Shown: positions 1 to 7,902 of the stretch, piece after piece
Numbering within the stretch: the stretch's first letter is position 1
How the letters are laid out: every line of letters begins with the position of its first letter
Translations under genes and position numbers: made by a program
Origin: Clostridiaceae bacterium
GTDB taxonomy: Bacteria; Bacillota; Clostridia; Peptostreptococcales; Peptostreptococcaceae
DNA length: 13,850 nucleotides
Assembly: GCA_902362365.1 (NCBI GenBank)
Contig: CABIVQ010000026.1
Span: forward strand, 30,791 to 44,640
Reading direction: 5' to 3'
The notes under the pieces: model-generated
Databases searched by the model: none
The model's input: the letters and a program-made list of their open reading frames with translations, nothing else
Told to the model about the DNA's origin: nothing

Positions 1-57
1 TAATATAAGTCATAAAGATTATACTATTCATATTGATTTTATAATTAATTTATTATC

Positions 58-1086
58 TTATATATTATTAGCTAAGTTCATGTTTTTAGCTACATAATTT
101 ACTAAATCTACTGTTCTTGTTGAATATCCCCATTCATTATCATACCAAGAAACTACTTTTACCATATTTTTATCTATTACCATAGTTGATAAAGCATCAA
201 TTATAGAAGATCTACTATCACCTCTGTAATCTATTGATACTAAAGGTTTATCACAATATCCTAAAATTCCATTTAATTTACCTTTTGAAGCTTCTTTTAA
301 CACATTATTTACTTCTTCTAAAGTAACATCTTTCTTTAACTCACAAACAAGGTCTACCATAGATACTGTTGGAGTAGGAACTCTTACTGAGAAACCATTT
401 AATTTACCTTCTAATTGTGGCAATACTTTAGATACAGCTTTTGCTGCTCCTGTTGTAGTTGGTATCATAGACTCTGCAGCAGCTCTTGCTCTTCTTAAGT
501 CTTTATGATTCTTATCTAGTATCCTTTGATCATTAGTATAAGCATGAATAGTAGTCATTAATCCTTTTTCTATACCAAATTTTTCATCTAATACCTTTGC
601 CATTGGTGCTAAGCAATTTGTAGTACAAGAAGCATTTGATATTATATTATGTTTTTCATTATCATAATCATCTTCATTGACACCCATAACTATAGTTATA
701 TCTTCACCTTTTCCTGGTGCTGTTATAATTACTTTCTTAGCACCTGCTTTAATATGTTTACTAGCTTTTTCTTTTTGAGTGAATAATCCTGTAGATTCTA
801 TAACTACATCTACACCTAATTCCTTCCAAGGTATTTCTTCTGGATCATTGTGTCTAAGTATTTTGATTTCATTAGAATTTATTTTTATTGTATTTTCATC
901 TTTAACTTCAACATTACCCTTAAATATTCCATAGCAAGAATCATATGTAAATAAATGTGCTAATGTCTCTGCTTCTGCTCTAGCATTTATTGCAACAATT
1001 TCTATATCCTTATCAAGTCTCTCTTGAGCAATTCTTAAAACATTTCTTCCAATTCTTCCAAAGCCATTAATACCTACTTTTAACAT
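58..1086 (-). CDS. gap: Glyceraldehyde-3-phosphate dehydrogenase (type I, GapB-like cofactor loop)
   Basis: Cytosolic enzyme that interconverts glyceraldehyde-3-phosphate and 1,3-bisphosphoglycerate with a nicotinamide cofactor. The 342 residues match the usual family length. The N-terminal Rossmann motif INGFGRIGR is at residues 6-14, the catalytic block SNASCTTNC at 150-158 places the nucleophile at Cys154 with partner His181, and WYDNEWGYS lies near the C-terminus. After the second beta strand the sequence reads AINARAEAETLAHL, where strictly NAD-dependent GapA enzymes have Asp (typically IND). Asn is also found where GapA has Pro in the region LDKNHKDLRRAR. This resembles GapB-type enzymes, so NADP or dual cofactor use is possible but inferred. 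The ATG start has an AGGGGTG ribosome binding site just upstream. The gene is single and divergent from yaaA across a 413 bp gap. Family assignment is secure; cofactor preference is not. Confidence 0.97.
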   Translation of the reverse strand: MLKVGINGFGRIGRNVLRIAQERLDKDIEIVAINARAEAETLAHLFTYDSCYGIFKGNVEVKDENTIKINSNEIKILRHNDPEEIPWKELGVDVVIESTGLFTQKEKASKHIKAGAKKVIITAPGKGEDITIVMGVNEDDYDNEKHNIISNASCTTNCLAPMAKVLDEKFGIEKGLMTTIHAYTNDQRILDKNHKDLRRARAAAESMIPTTTGAAKAVSKVLPQLEGKLNGFSVRVPTPTVSMVDLVCELKKDVTLEEVNNVLKEASKGKLNGILGYCDKPLVSIDYRGDSRSSIIDALSTMVIDKNMVKVVSWYDNEWGYSTRTVDLVNYVAKNMNLANNI

Positions 1087-1141
1087 TTATTAAACACCCC
1101 TAATACTATATTTTTGTATAATTATTGTATACTATATTGAT

Positions 1142-1170
1142 ATTGTATATCATATTTATCTTATTTACAA
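1142..1170 (-). promoter_or_regulatory. Putative sigma-A promoter of gap
   Basis: Read on the minus strand, a TTGTAA -35 box (1165-1170) and a TACAAT -10 box (1142-1147) are separated by exactly 17 bp. Transcription would start about 50 bp before the gap start codon. The -10 box overlaps one of the repeated TTGTATA heptamers, so a regulator could bind here. Predicted by eye only; the region is AT-rich and similar hexamers arise by chance. Confidence 0.45.
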
Positions 1171-1438
1171 TACTTTATTTTGTATATTTTTTATATTTAT
1201 GACAAACTAATAATGCATTAAGATGTTAATATGCAACAAGAATAATATATAGTATACACTTTTTCAGTACAAACTCTCTTAAAATATATTCTACTGTTAT
1301 TGCTATTAAAAAACAATTTAAACTTCTCTTTACTATACTTACTTATGTAATTTAATATAAATATATGATAGTTTTTCTAAATTATTTTGTATTCTTTTAT
1401 ATTTTTATTTATTATATACAAGTGATGTTTTTGATTTT

Positions 1439-1468
1439 TTGATTTAAACAAAATTATATTGGTATAAA
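1439..1468 (+). promoter_or_regulatory. Putative promoter of yaaA
   Basis: TTGATT (1439-1444) and TATAAA (1463-1468) are spaced by 18 bp, about 30 bp upstream of the yaaA start. A clear AGAGGTG ribosome binding site follows at about 1486-1492. The hexamers are imperfect and the surrounding DNA is AT-rich, so this is a moderate prediction. Confidence 0.4.
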
Positions 1469-1499
1469 TAGAAATATTATTAAAAAGAGGTGACTTAAT

Positions 1500-2270
1500 A
1501 TGATAACTATAATTTCTCCAACTACTACTATGAATTTTGATAAAAACATAAATTTAAATATATACTCAGAACCTTATTTTTCAGATGAATCTAATTACTT
1601 AATGAGTTTATTAAAATCATTAAACTTATCTGAAGTTAAAAGCCTTATGAACTTAAGTGACGACTTAGCAACTTTAAACTTAAGTCGATATAAAAATCAT
1701 GGTTCAAGTACTAATCCTAAATGCCAAAGTATATTAGCTTTTGATGGTGAGGTATTTAGCTGTATGAATACTTCTGATTTTACAGATGATGACTTTACCT
1801 TTACAAATAATCACGTTAGAATTCTTTCTGGATTATATGGTGTATTATCTCCACTTGATTTAATTGAACCTTATAGATTAGAAATGAAGGCTAAACTTGT
1901 AAATAATGAAGGTAGTAATTTATATAAATTTTGGAAGCCTAAGATAACGAATTTCCTTGCTCAAGAATTATCTACACATGATAATAAGATATTATTGAAT
2001 CTAGCATCATCTGAGTATGTGAAAGCTATCGATTTAAAAATATTAGGTAATTCATGTAAATTCGTCAATGTTGAGTTTAAAGAGTACAATGATAAAACAG
2101 ATAAATTTAGAGTTATAGGTATGTATTCAAAGCAAGCTAGGGGACATATGGCTAGATTTATTATAAAAAATAAAATAGATAATTTAGAAGATCTGAAATC
2201 ATTTAATTTAAATGGTTACAAATATAACGAGAATCTATCTAGTGATACAGATTTTATTTTTACTAGATAA
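1500..2270 (+). CDS. yaaA: Peroxide stress protein YaaA (UPF0246/DUF328)
   Basis: YaaA-family proteins are small cytosolic DNA-binding proteins; the E. coli member limits damage from hydrogen peroxide by lowering free intracellular iron. The 256 residues match the family's usual length. Recognisable blocks are the N-terminal MITIISPTTTMNF (family: short strand followed by SP and a hydrophobic turn), LLNLASSEYVKAI around residue 165, the highly conserved KQARGHMARFII around 211-222, and the C-terminal YNENLSSDTDFIFTR. The ATG is preceded by an AGAGGTG site at good spacing. The gene stands alone, divergent from gap and convergent with hom, with a strong shared terminator right after the stop codon. 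Family assignment is firm; a role in oxidative stress in this host is inferred from E. coli. Confidence 0.93.
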   Translation: MITIISPTTTMNFDKNINLNIYSEPYFSDESNYLMSLLKSLNLSEVKSLMNLSDDLATLNLSRYKNHGSSTNPKCQSILAFDGEVFSCMNTSDFTDDDFTFTNNHVRILSGLYGVLSPLDLIEPYRLEMKAKLVNNEGSNLYKFWKPKITNFLAQELSTHDNKILLNLASSEYVKAIDLKILGNSCKFVNVEFKEYNDKTDKFRVIGMYSKQARGHMARFIIKNKIDNLEDLKSFNLNGYKYNENLSSDTDFIFTR

Positions 2271-2277
2271 AAAATTA

Positions 2278-2320
2278 ATAGGTTCTCAAAATATGCTAAT
2301 CTAATATTTTGAGAACCTAT
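2278..2320. terminator. Bidirectional terminator between yaaA and hom
   Basis: A perfect 17 bp inverted repeat, ATAGGTTCTCAAAATAT (2278-2294) against 2304-2320, encloses a 9 nt loop. T-rich stretches flank it on both strands, so it can end yaaA transcripts reading right and hom transcripts reading left. The two genes converge here, only 57 bp apart. Confidence 0.92.
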
Positions 2321-2327
2321 ATATATT

Positions 2328-3533
2328 TTAATTTATTTTTATTAATTTATTTACTTGGCTACAGTATCCTTTATTTTGTATTTCTGATAATATATCATTT
2401 ATTTCAAATTCAGAATTAGCATATACTAATACAGCAAGTTCTTCATCTTCATTTAATATATCATAATTACTTACTTTTTCTTTTAATACATTAAATATTT
2501 CATCCTTATGATTACTTTCAAATCTAAGAAGAGCACTACAATTTTCATCTAAAACTTTATTTACATCTACTTTTTCTTTAGTAAATGAATCTATTGAAGA
2601 AATCCTATTATTTAAAATATCCATTACATCACCATATACTGCACTACCAGTAGCAAGCTTTCCTGCACCCTTTCCTACAAAAGATACTTCTCCAACAGAG
2701 TCTCCATTTAAAACTACGGCATTAAATTCATTTTCTATATTTGCCAGTATACTATTAGAACCTACTAATACAGGTCTTACAAAACCACTGACTTTATTAT
2801 CTTCATACTTACTTTGTCCAACTAATTTTATCTTACAGTTTAGCTTTTTAGCATATTCAATGTCTTTTTCATCAATATTAGTTATTCCTTCTAAGTATAA
2901 ATCTTTCCAATATACTCTATTATCATAAGCCAATGTAGATAAAATCGATAACTTTCTAGCAGCATCATATCCTAATACATCTGAATCTGGATTGGCTTCT
3001 GCAAATCCTAATTTTTGTGCTTGTTTTAATGCTTCTTTATAAGATAAACCTTCATTATGCATTTTTGATAATATAAAATTTGTTGTTCCATTTAATATTG
3101 CACATATACTATTTATATTATTACCTTCTAAAGATTCTATTAATGGCTTAAGTACTGGTATACCTCCACCAACTGAAGCTTCAAATTTTATACTTACATT
3201 ATTATCTTTTGCTAGTTTTACTAACTCATCCCCATGCTCAGCTAATAAGTCCTTATTTGCAGTAACTACGTTGATTTTACTATTTAAAGCTCTTTTGATA
3301 TATTCTAAAGAAGGATGCAAACCTCCTATTACTTCTACTAGAACATCTAAATTCTTACTAAATATTTCTTCTATATCTGTAGTTAATTTATCATAATGAT
3401 TTATCCCTTCATATTTACTTTTATCTCTTACTAATATACTAACTATCTCAATATCCTTTTTATTTTTATTTTTATCTATAATGTCTATTAAACCACTACC
3501 TACTGTCCCATAACCCAATATACCTATTCTCAT
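2328..3533 (-). CDS. hom: Homoserine dehydrogenase
   Basis: Reduces aspartate-4-semialdehyde to homoserine with NAD(P)H, the branch step toward threonine and methionine. The 401 residues run as Rossmann nucleotide-binding domain (GILGYGTVGSGL, residues 4-15), catalytic/dimerisation domain and a short C-terminal part of about 65 residues that fits an ACT regulatory domain. Family signatures seen are VVTANKDLL (89-97), GTTNFIL (149-155) and the PS01042-like block GFAEANPDSDVLGYDAARKL (176-195), with Asp190 and Lys194 matching the catalytic Asp-Lys pair. The ATG has a strong GGAGGT site at about 3541-3546. A T-box leader precedes the gene, so expression should rise when the cognate tRNA is uncharged. 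No thrC or thrB follows in this window. Assignment is firm. Confidence 0.96.
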   Translation of the reverse strand: MRIGILGYGTVGSGLIDIIDKNKNKKDIEIVSILVRDKSKYEGINHYDKLTTDIEEIFSKNLDVLVEVIGGLHPSLEYIKRALNSKINVVTANKDLLAEHGDELVKLAKDNNVSIKFEASVGGGIPVLKPLIESLEGNNINSICAILNGTTNFILSKMHNEGLSYKEALKQAQKLGFAEANPDSDVLGYDAARKLSILSTLAYDNRVYWKDLYLEGITNIDEKDIEYAKKLNCKIKLVGQSKYEDNKVSGFVRPVLVGSNSILANIENEFNAVVLNGDSVGEVSFVGKGAGKLATGSAVYGDVMDILNNRISSIDSFTKEKVDVNKVLDENCSALLRFESNHKDEIFNVLKEKVSNYDILNEDEELAVLVYANSEFEINDILSEIQNKGYCSQVNKLIKIN

Positions 3534-3562
3534 TTTTTTACCTCCATTTTTTATTTTTATAT

Positions 3563-3600
3563 AAAAACAGACACCTACCTATACAACAGGACGACTCTGT
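3563..3600 (-). terminator. Second terminator-like hairpin between the T-box and hom
   Basis: On the minus strand ACAGA (3596-3600) pairs with TCTGT (3567-3571), a CCT/AGG inner pair strengthens the stem, and five U residues follow. It sits between the T-box terminator and the hom ribosome binding site. The stem is interrupted by an internal loop, so it is weaker than the T-box terminator. It could be a tandem attenuator, a weak pause site, or fortuitous. Confidence 0.4.
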
Positions 3601-3632
3601 TCGTACTTCAAGCTAAATTAGTTTTTGTATAC

Positions 3633-3872
3633 AAAAAAACTCCCATCCTTAAACATAAGAACGAGAGTATATTCCCGCGGTTCCACCTAATTTAATCCAT
3701 AATAAGATTCACTTAAAACTTTAACGCAGTAAACGTCTATTCTTACTAAAACCTAAATTATAACTTCAGATAGCAGCTCCTAGGTAGTTTTCAATTCATC
3801 TAATTAAGAAAGCCTTTCAGCCTTCCTCTCTGATAACCGAATTAAATTTACTCTTCCTATTCATCACTTTTT
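3633..3872 (-). promoter_or_regulatory. T-box leader riboswitch of hom (probably threonine-specific)
   Basis: The conserved T-box AGGTGGAACCGCGG is at 3675-3688 on the minus strand. Upstream lie the expected Stem I elements: AGTGATGAA at the 5' end, CAGAGAG, GGAAGGCTGAAAGGC as the distal loop region, and GAAAACTACCTAGGAGCTG containing the specifier. ACC (Thr) at 3783-3785 is the likely specifier because threonine is a product of the pathway, but the overlapping UAC (Tyr) cannot be excluded by eye. The leader ends in a 13 bp terminator stem (3639-3651 with 3656-3668) and seven U. Uncharged tRNA would favour the antiterminator and allow hom transcription. Confidence 0.93.
3639..3668 (-). terminator. 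Intrinsic terminator of the hom T-box
   Basis: On the minus strand a 13 bp stem with several G-U wobbles and a four-base loop is followed directly by a run of seven U (3633-3639). This is the OFF conformation of the T-box. Its 5' arm lies immediately downstream of the T-box sequence and should compete with the antiterminator. Confidence 0.88.
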
Positions 3873-4015
3873 ATTGATAATATATTTTTTGTATTTTTCA
3901 AATAATATATCCATATATCTCAATATTATTTATCCATTTGAGAAATTTTGCTTATTATTTTTTATTATATTCTATTTTATATTTAAATTCATTATTTTAA
4001 TTTATTTTTATATAA

Positions 4016-4882
4016 TTAATAATTTTTAAATACTTTTCTCTTTATCTTAGTAGTATATTTTACATTCTTTCTATAAAAAATCTTTGCATTAACTTCCGAA
4101 CCAATTAATATAGCCCAGCTACTTAAATAAATCCAAGTCATTAATATGATTATCCCACCTATACTCCCATAAATAACTTCATAATTAGCATAGTGGTTTG
4201 CATAATAAGAATAAACATATGATATTAAAAACCAAGATAAAGTCGCTACTATAGCACCTGGTATAGAATCAACTACTTTTATTTTTTTATTTGGTGTGTA
4301 TATATATAAACTTAATAATATTACAACTATAGTAATTACTCCTATTAAATTTCTCCATACATTCCATATATTTATTAATACTTTATCTACTCCTATAATC
4401 TCTAATAAAAAGTGTCCCAGTTTTTCTCCAAATACTAAAAATATCATAGAAGAAAAAATCAAAAACAAAAGCATAATAGTAAATATCATAGCTATCTTAA
4501 ATACTTTAATAAAAGATCTAGTTTCTTGAATATTATAAGATTTATTAATTCCTTTAATTAATGCTCTAACAGCTCTTGAAGATGTCCACATAGTCAGAAA
4601 AAAACTTGTAACTCCTAAACTAATACTTCTATTCTCTATTGCTGATTGTATTATAGAATTAGCTATATTAAAAGCTGCTTCTGGCATTATATTTTGTAAT
4701 AAATATATGTATCTATTAATATGTATTATGGGTATATAAACTACAATACTTATCGTAAATAATATGAAAGGAAATAAGGATAGTAATAAATAAAATGATA
4801 CCTCTGCAGCCCTTGAATTTATCTCTCCATATCGTGATGTCCTTATAATTTTAATAATTTTTTCTTTATTTAACTCTAACAT
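4016..4882 (-). CDS. YihY/BrkB family integral membrane protein
   Basis: Polytopic inner-membrane protein of the YihY/BrkB family, once wrongly annotated as ribonuclease BN; the function of most members is unknown. The 288 residues fit the family length. About six hydrophobic segments can be read, near residues 31-53, 90-108, 131-152, 176-196, 207-227 and 238-262. The family blocks are clear: RAAEVSFYLLLSLFPFI at 24-40, and YGSIGGIIILMTWIYLSSW followed by ILIGSEVNA at 238-266. The C-terminus is Lys/Arg-rich and should face the cytoplasm. An AGGAGG site lies rather far (about 16 nt) from the ATG, but a nearer AGGAT may serve. It sits between the pgcA terminator and the hom leader, so it is probably a single-gene unit. 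I see no clear terminator after it. Confidence 0.9.
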   Translation of the reverse strand: MLELNKEKIIKIIRTSRYGEINSRAAEVSFYLLLSLFPFILFTISIVVYIPIIHINRYIYLLQNIMPEAAFNIANSIIQSAIENRSISLGVTSFFLTMWTSSRAVRALIKGINKSYNIQETRSFIKVFKIAMIFTIMLLFLIFSSMIFLVFGEKLGHFLLEIIGVDKVLINIWNVWRNLIGVITIVVILLSLYIYTPNKKIKVVDSIPGAIVATLSWFLISYVYSYYANHYANYEVIYGSIGGIIILMTWIYLSSWAILIGSEVNAKIFYRKNVKYTTKIKRKVFKNY

Positions 4883-4990
4883 TCTTTTATCCTATCCACC
4901 TCCTCATTCTATACTAATATAATATTTAATTAATATGAATAAAATACACAAATATTTTTGCGTTAAAATTACACTGCCACAAATTATGCT

Positions 4991-5071
4991 AAAAAAATAA
5001 AGGGCTAACATACAAATTCAATTCACTTTGTAGCATTTTAGCTACTTAGTTATAAATTAATACATCAGCCC
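4991..5071 (-). terminator. Terminator downstream of the phospho-sugar mutase gene
   Basis: On the minus strand, GGGCTGATGTA (5061-5071) pairs with TATGTTAGCCC (5002-5012) through 11 pairs including wobbles, enclosing an inner hairpin GTAGC/GCTAC (5030-5045). The stem is followed by TTTATTTTTTT (4991-5001). The loop is large for a terminator, but the U-tract placement is typical. Confidence 0.75.
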
Positions 5072-5103
5072 TATCATCTTATTTTAAATTGTATTTATAT
5101 TTC

Positions 5104-6816
5104 TTATACAGTTTGTAAGTCCATTACATTACTTAGTATTTTATCTAAACTATTTTTTATTCCGTCTAGTTTAGCATTAGCTTCTTCTTCATCTTTCCCT
5201 TTTACAGCTATATAGAATTTAAGCTTAGGTTCTGTTCCTGAAGGTCTAACTGCTATCCAAGATTCATCTTCTAAGAAATATTTTAAAACATCTGCCTTAG
5301 GAAGATTATCAATTCCTTCTTTATAGTCTTTTAATTCAACTACTTTAATATCATTTATTGCTTCAATATTAGTATTTCTAAAGTAGCTTATTATTTCTTG
5401 TATTTTTGCAAGTCCTTCTATTCCTTTTAATGTTATTGATATAGTCTTTTCTTTAAAGAATGAGTATTTCTTATATAATTCTAATAATCCTTCATATAAA
5501 CTCATACCTTTTGAATAGTAGTAAGCTGCCATCTCAGCTATTAATAATGATGCTACAACACCATCTTTATCTCTAGCATGAGTTCCTACAAGATATCCAT
5601 AACTTTCTTCATATCCAAATAAATAAGTGTTTTTATTAGTTTCTTCAAAAGATTTTATTTTTTCACCTATAAATTTAAATCCTGTAAGTACATTTAATAC
5701 ATCTATGTTATTAGCTTTTGCTATGTCTGCACCAAATTCTGATGTAACTATAGTTTTAATAAGAACTGAATCTTCTCTTAATTTGTTATTTTCTTTTAAT
5801 CCTTCTATTATATAGTTAGTTAAAAGTCCACCTATTTGGTTACCTGTTAAAAGTGCATATTCTCCACTTACAGTTTTTACAGCTACTCCAACTCTATCAC
5901 AGTCAGGGTCAGTTGCTATTACAAGATCTGAACCACTTGTTTTTGCAAGTGCTATACCTCTTGTTAAAGCTTTTTCTTCTTCTGGATTAGGATATTCTAT
6001 TCCTGCAAAGTTAGGATCTGGCATTTCCTCTTCTGGTACTATTAATACATTTTCAAATCCAACTTCATTTAAAGCTCTTTTTATAGGTATATTTCCTGTT
6101 CCACATAAAGGAGTGTAAACTATTTTAAATTCTTTTCCTACTTTTTCTATAACATCTTTTCTAATTGATTGTGTTTTTACAGCTTCAATAAAAGCAGTAT
6201 CTTGTTCTTCACCTAGCATCACAACTAAGTTTTTATTTTCTTCAGTTATAGTAGGTATTTTACTGTAATCTTCTATACTATTAATTTCATCAGTTATAGC
6301 ATTTGCTATTTCTGGCATAACTTGTGCTCCATCTTCCCAGTATACTTTATATCCATTGTATTCTGGTGGATTATGACTTGCTGTTATAACTATACCAGCT
6401 ATAGTATTTAGCTTTCTTACTGCGAAAGATAATTCTGGAGTAGTTCTTAATCCATCAAATATGTATGCTTTTATTCCACATGCAGCTAATGTATTAGCTG
6501 TTTCTATACAAAATTCTCTAGACATACATCTATTATCATGTGCAATTACAACACCTCTGTTTTTTTCTTCTTCTGTTGTGTTTTTTATTATGTAATTAGC
6601 AAGCCCAAATGTTGCTCTTCTTACAGTATATTTATTTATTCTATTTGTACCTGCTGCTATTATTCCCCTAAGTCCTGCTGTCCCAAATTCTAAATTCTTA
6701 TAGAATCTATCTTCTATTTCTTTCTCATTGTCTTTAATAGAATTTAGTTCCTCTTTTGTTTCTCCATCAAAATAAGGATTATTTAACCATGTTTCGTAGT
6801 TGTTTTTGTATCCCAT
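5104..6816 (-). CDS. pgcA: Phosphoglucomutase / phospho-sugar mutase (alpha-D-phosphohexomutase family)
   Basis: Cytosolic enzyme that interconverts glucose-1-phosphate and glucose-6-phosphate (possibly mannose phosphates too), linking glycolysis to UDP-glucose and envelope glycan synthesis. The 570 residues match the long bacterial PgcA-type branch. All four active-site loops are present: TASHNPPEYNGYK at 145-157 with phosphoserine Ser147, the Mg-binding loop DPDCDR at 303-308, the sugar-specificity loop GYEESYG at 401-407, and the phosphate-binding RPSGTEPK at 524-531. The GYEESYGYLVG form is typical of the Bacillus PgcA branch. The ATG has an AAGGAG site at good spacing. The gene lies 94 bp downstream of the 3D-domain gene on the same strand and has its own possible promoter and a terminator. 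The family is certain; the exact substrate range is not. Confidence 0.95.
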   Translation of the reverse strand: MGYKNNYETWLNNPYFDGETKEELNSIKDNEKEIEDRFYKNLEFGTAGLRGIIAAGTNRINKYTVRRATFGLANYIIKNTTEEEKNRGVVIAHDNRCMSREFCIETANTLAACGIKAYIFDGLRTTPELSFAVRKLNTIAGIVITASHNPPEYNGYKVYWEDGAQVMPEIANAITDEINSIEDYSKIPTITEENKNLVVMLGEEQDTAFIEAVKTQSIRKDVIEKVGKEFKIVYTPLCGTGNIPIKRALNEVGFENVLIVPEEEMPDPNFAGIEYPNPEEEKALTRGIALAKTSGSDLVIATDPDCDRVGVAVKTVSGEYALLTGNQIGGLLTNYIIEGLKENNKLREDSVLIKTIVTSEFGADIAKANNIDVLNVLTGFKFIGEKIKSFEETNKNTYLFGYEESYGYLVGTHARDKDGVVASLLIAEMAAYYYSKGMSLYEGLLELYKKYSFFKEKTISITLKGIEGLAKIQEIISYFRNTNIEAINDIKVVELKDYKEGIDNLPKADVLKYFLEDESWIAVRPSGTEPKLKFYIAVKGKDEEEANAKLDGIKNSLDKILSNVMDLQTV

Positions 6817-6875
6817 TTAATTTCTCCTTTTAAATCTAAATCTTTTAGTATATTTTATAAATACATATTTTAATA

Positions 6876-6905
6876 ATAATATAGTTTATAATTTTAGTAA
6901 AGCAA
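6876..6905 (-). promoter_or_regulatory. Putative promoter of the phospho-sugar mutase gene
   Basis: On the minus strand TTGCTT (6900-6905) and TATTAT (6876-6881) are spaced by 18 bp in the gap between the 3D-domain gene and pgcA. I see no terminator in that gap, so read-through from the upstream gene is also possible. Weak prediction in AT-rich DNA. Confidence 0.35.
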
Positions 6906-6910
6906 ATCTG

Positions 6911-7762
6911 TTAATTTATGTATATGTCTATAGTCCTTCTACCCCACTTATAACACTCCGATTCACTGTTCATAAATATATCAATAATATTACCTTTAAT
7001 TGCCCCACCACAATCCTCAGCAATAAAAGTTTTATTGAATTGAGGTATATAAACTTTAGATCCATAAGGAATAACTCTAGGATCTACTGCTATAGTTCCC
7101 CATTTTGGCACTGTACCTGTAGATGTAATAGAATCTCCTGCATAAGCTGTTGCTTGAACTACCATATGTTTTCCATTTTTTGAAGCACTATTTGAAGTAC
7201 TACTTGTTTTACTTTCAGAAGAACTACTATTTCTTGATGTAGTTGATCTTGATGCTACAACTACTTCTTCTTTAATACCTTTTTTTACTATTTTATCAAC
7301 TGGTTCTTGCGATATTTTTTCACATTCTAAAGCTTTTTTAACTAACTTACCATCATAATATGTAAGATTATAAGTTATTTCTTTTTCTCCTGATTTCCCC
7401 TCTTGAGTTACCTTTGTTTTTCCTTTTAGCAAATCATTGTCATCTATTAATTTTACTGAGTATGGTATATCCTCCTTTTCAGTTACTTGCGATTGAGTTA
7501 CCTCGACTACCTTAATTTCCATATAATCCTTTAATTCTGAACTTAAACTTGGAGTTATTATGTCATCATCATCATACTGAATTTCATTTTCACTAAGTAG
7601 TTCTCTTACAGTTTTCTTAAATGAAGATATTTTTATTTCTTCACCTTTTACTATTAAAGATATTTGTTCTTTTTTTAATGTCCAATATCCTCCTAAAAAA
7701 ACTGCTATTGATAGTGACGTAGCTAAAAATAGTACAATTATTTTTTTCTCTTTAATTTTCAT
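6911..7762 (-). CDS. Secreted DUF348-G5-3D domain protein (YabE/RpfB-like cell-wall protein)
   Basis: Likely cell-wall-associated peptidoglycan-acting protein of the YabE/Rpf-like group. Layout of the 283 residues: a Lys-rich start and hydrophobic segment at about 8-25 (signal peptide or membrane anchor), a DUF348-like segment at about 33-75, a G5-like domain at about 88-165, a Ser/Thr-rich linker at 171-197 and a C-terminal 3D domain from about 203. The 3D domain takes its name from three conserved aspartates, and candidates are visible in AVDPRVIP (Asp227), AEDCGG (Asp250) and NIIDIF (Asp261). This fold is shared with MltA-type lytic transglycosylases, so glycan cleavage is plausible but inferred. 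A strong AGGGGGAT site precedes the ATG. A near-consensus promoter with overlapping palindromes lies about 95 bp upstream. pgcA follows on the same strand. Confidence 0.92.
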   Translation of the reverse strand: MKIKEKKIIVLFLATSLSIAVFLGGYWTLKKEQISLIVKGEEIKISSFKKTVRELLSENEIQYDDDDIITPSLSSELKDYMEIKVVEVTQSQVTEKEDIPYSVKLIDDNDLLKGKTKVTQEGKSGEKEITYNLTYYDGKLVKKALECEKISQEPVDKIVKKGIKEEVVVASRSTTSRNSSSSESKTSSTSNSASKNGKHMVVQATAYAGDSITSTGTVPKWGTIAVDPRVIPYGSKVYIPQFNKTFIAEDCGGAIKGNIIDIFMNSESECYKWGRRTIDIYIN

Positions 7763-7857
7763 AATTATCCCCCTATTTATAATCCTATAAAGTTTTTATA
7801 AATTTAAATGTTCTATATAAAAGTTATATTATATGCTTTTTAAGATTATGTAACTAA

Positions 7858-7886
7858 ATTGTAACTATTCGTTTCTAGATTGTCAA
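7858..7886 (-). promoter_or_regulatory. Strong sigma-A promoter of the 3D-domain protein gene
   Basis: On the minus strand a perfect TTGACA -35 box (7881-7886) and a TACAAT -10 box (7858-7863) are spaced by exactly 17 bp. This is the best promoter in the window. It would give a 5' leader of about 90 nt. The -35 box lies inside palindromes, which suggests control by a repressor or activator. Confidence 0.8.
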
Positions 7887-7902
7887 TTGACATATTTGTC
7901 AA
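7881..7902. promoter_or_regulatory. Nested palindromes over the -35 box (candidate operator)
   Basis: A perfect 12 bp palindrome TGTCAATTGACA (7881-7892) overlaps a second dyad TTGACATATTTGTCAA (7887-7902). Both share the TTGACA word of the promoter, which appears twice on the minus strand. The arrangement could be an operator for a dimeric regulator or two staggered -35 boxes. No regulator gene is adjacent. Confidence 0.4.

Larger units (their letters stand above)
1087..1499. other. Divergent gap/yaaA regulatory region
   Basis: This 413 bp AT-rich spacer holds no convincing gene on either strand. It carries the outward promoters of gap and yaaA and a cluster of four TTGTATA heptamers (starting at 1114, 1125, 1143 and 1180) between the gap promoter and its ribosome binding site. 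GTATAC also occurs twice, near 1128 and 1252. The central part, about 1260-1400, shows nothing I can name. Confidence 0.5.

Noticed and set aside
4296..4529. Plus-strand open frame of 77 codons
   Set aside because: Lies entirely inside the YihY-like gene on the other strand, lacks a ribosome binding site and has low-complexity Ile/Asn/Lys composition.
5627..5815. Plus-strand open frame of 62 codons
   Set aside because: Antisense shadow of the phospho-sugar mutase gene with no ribosome binding site.
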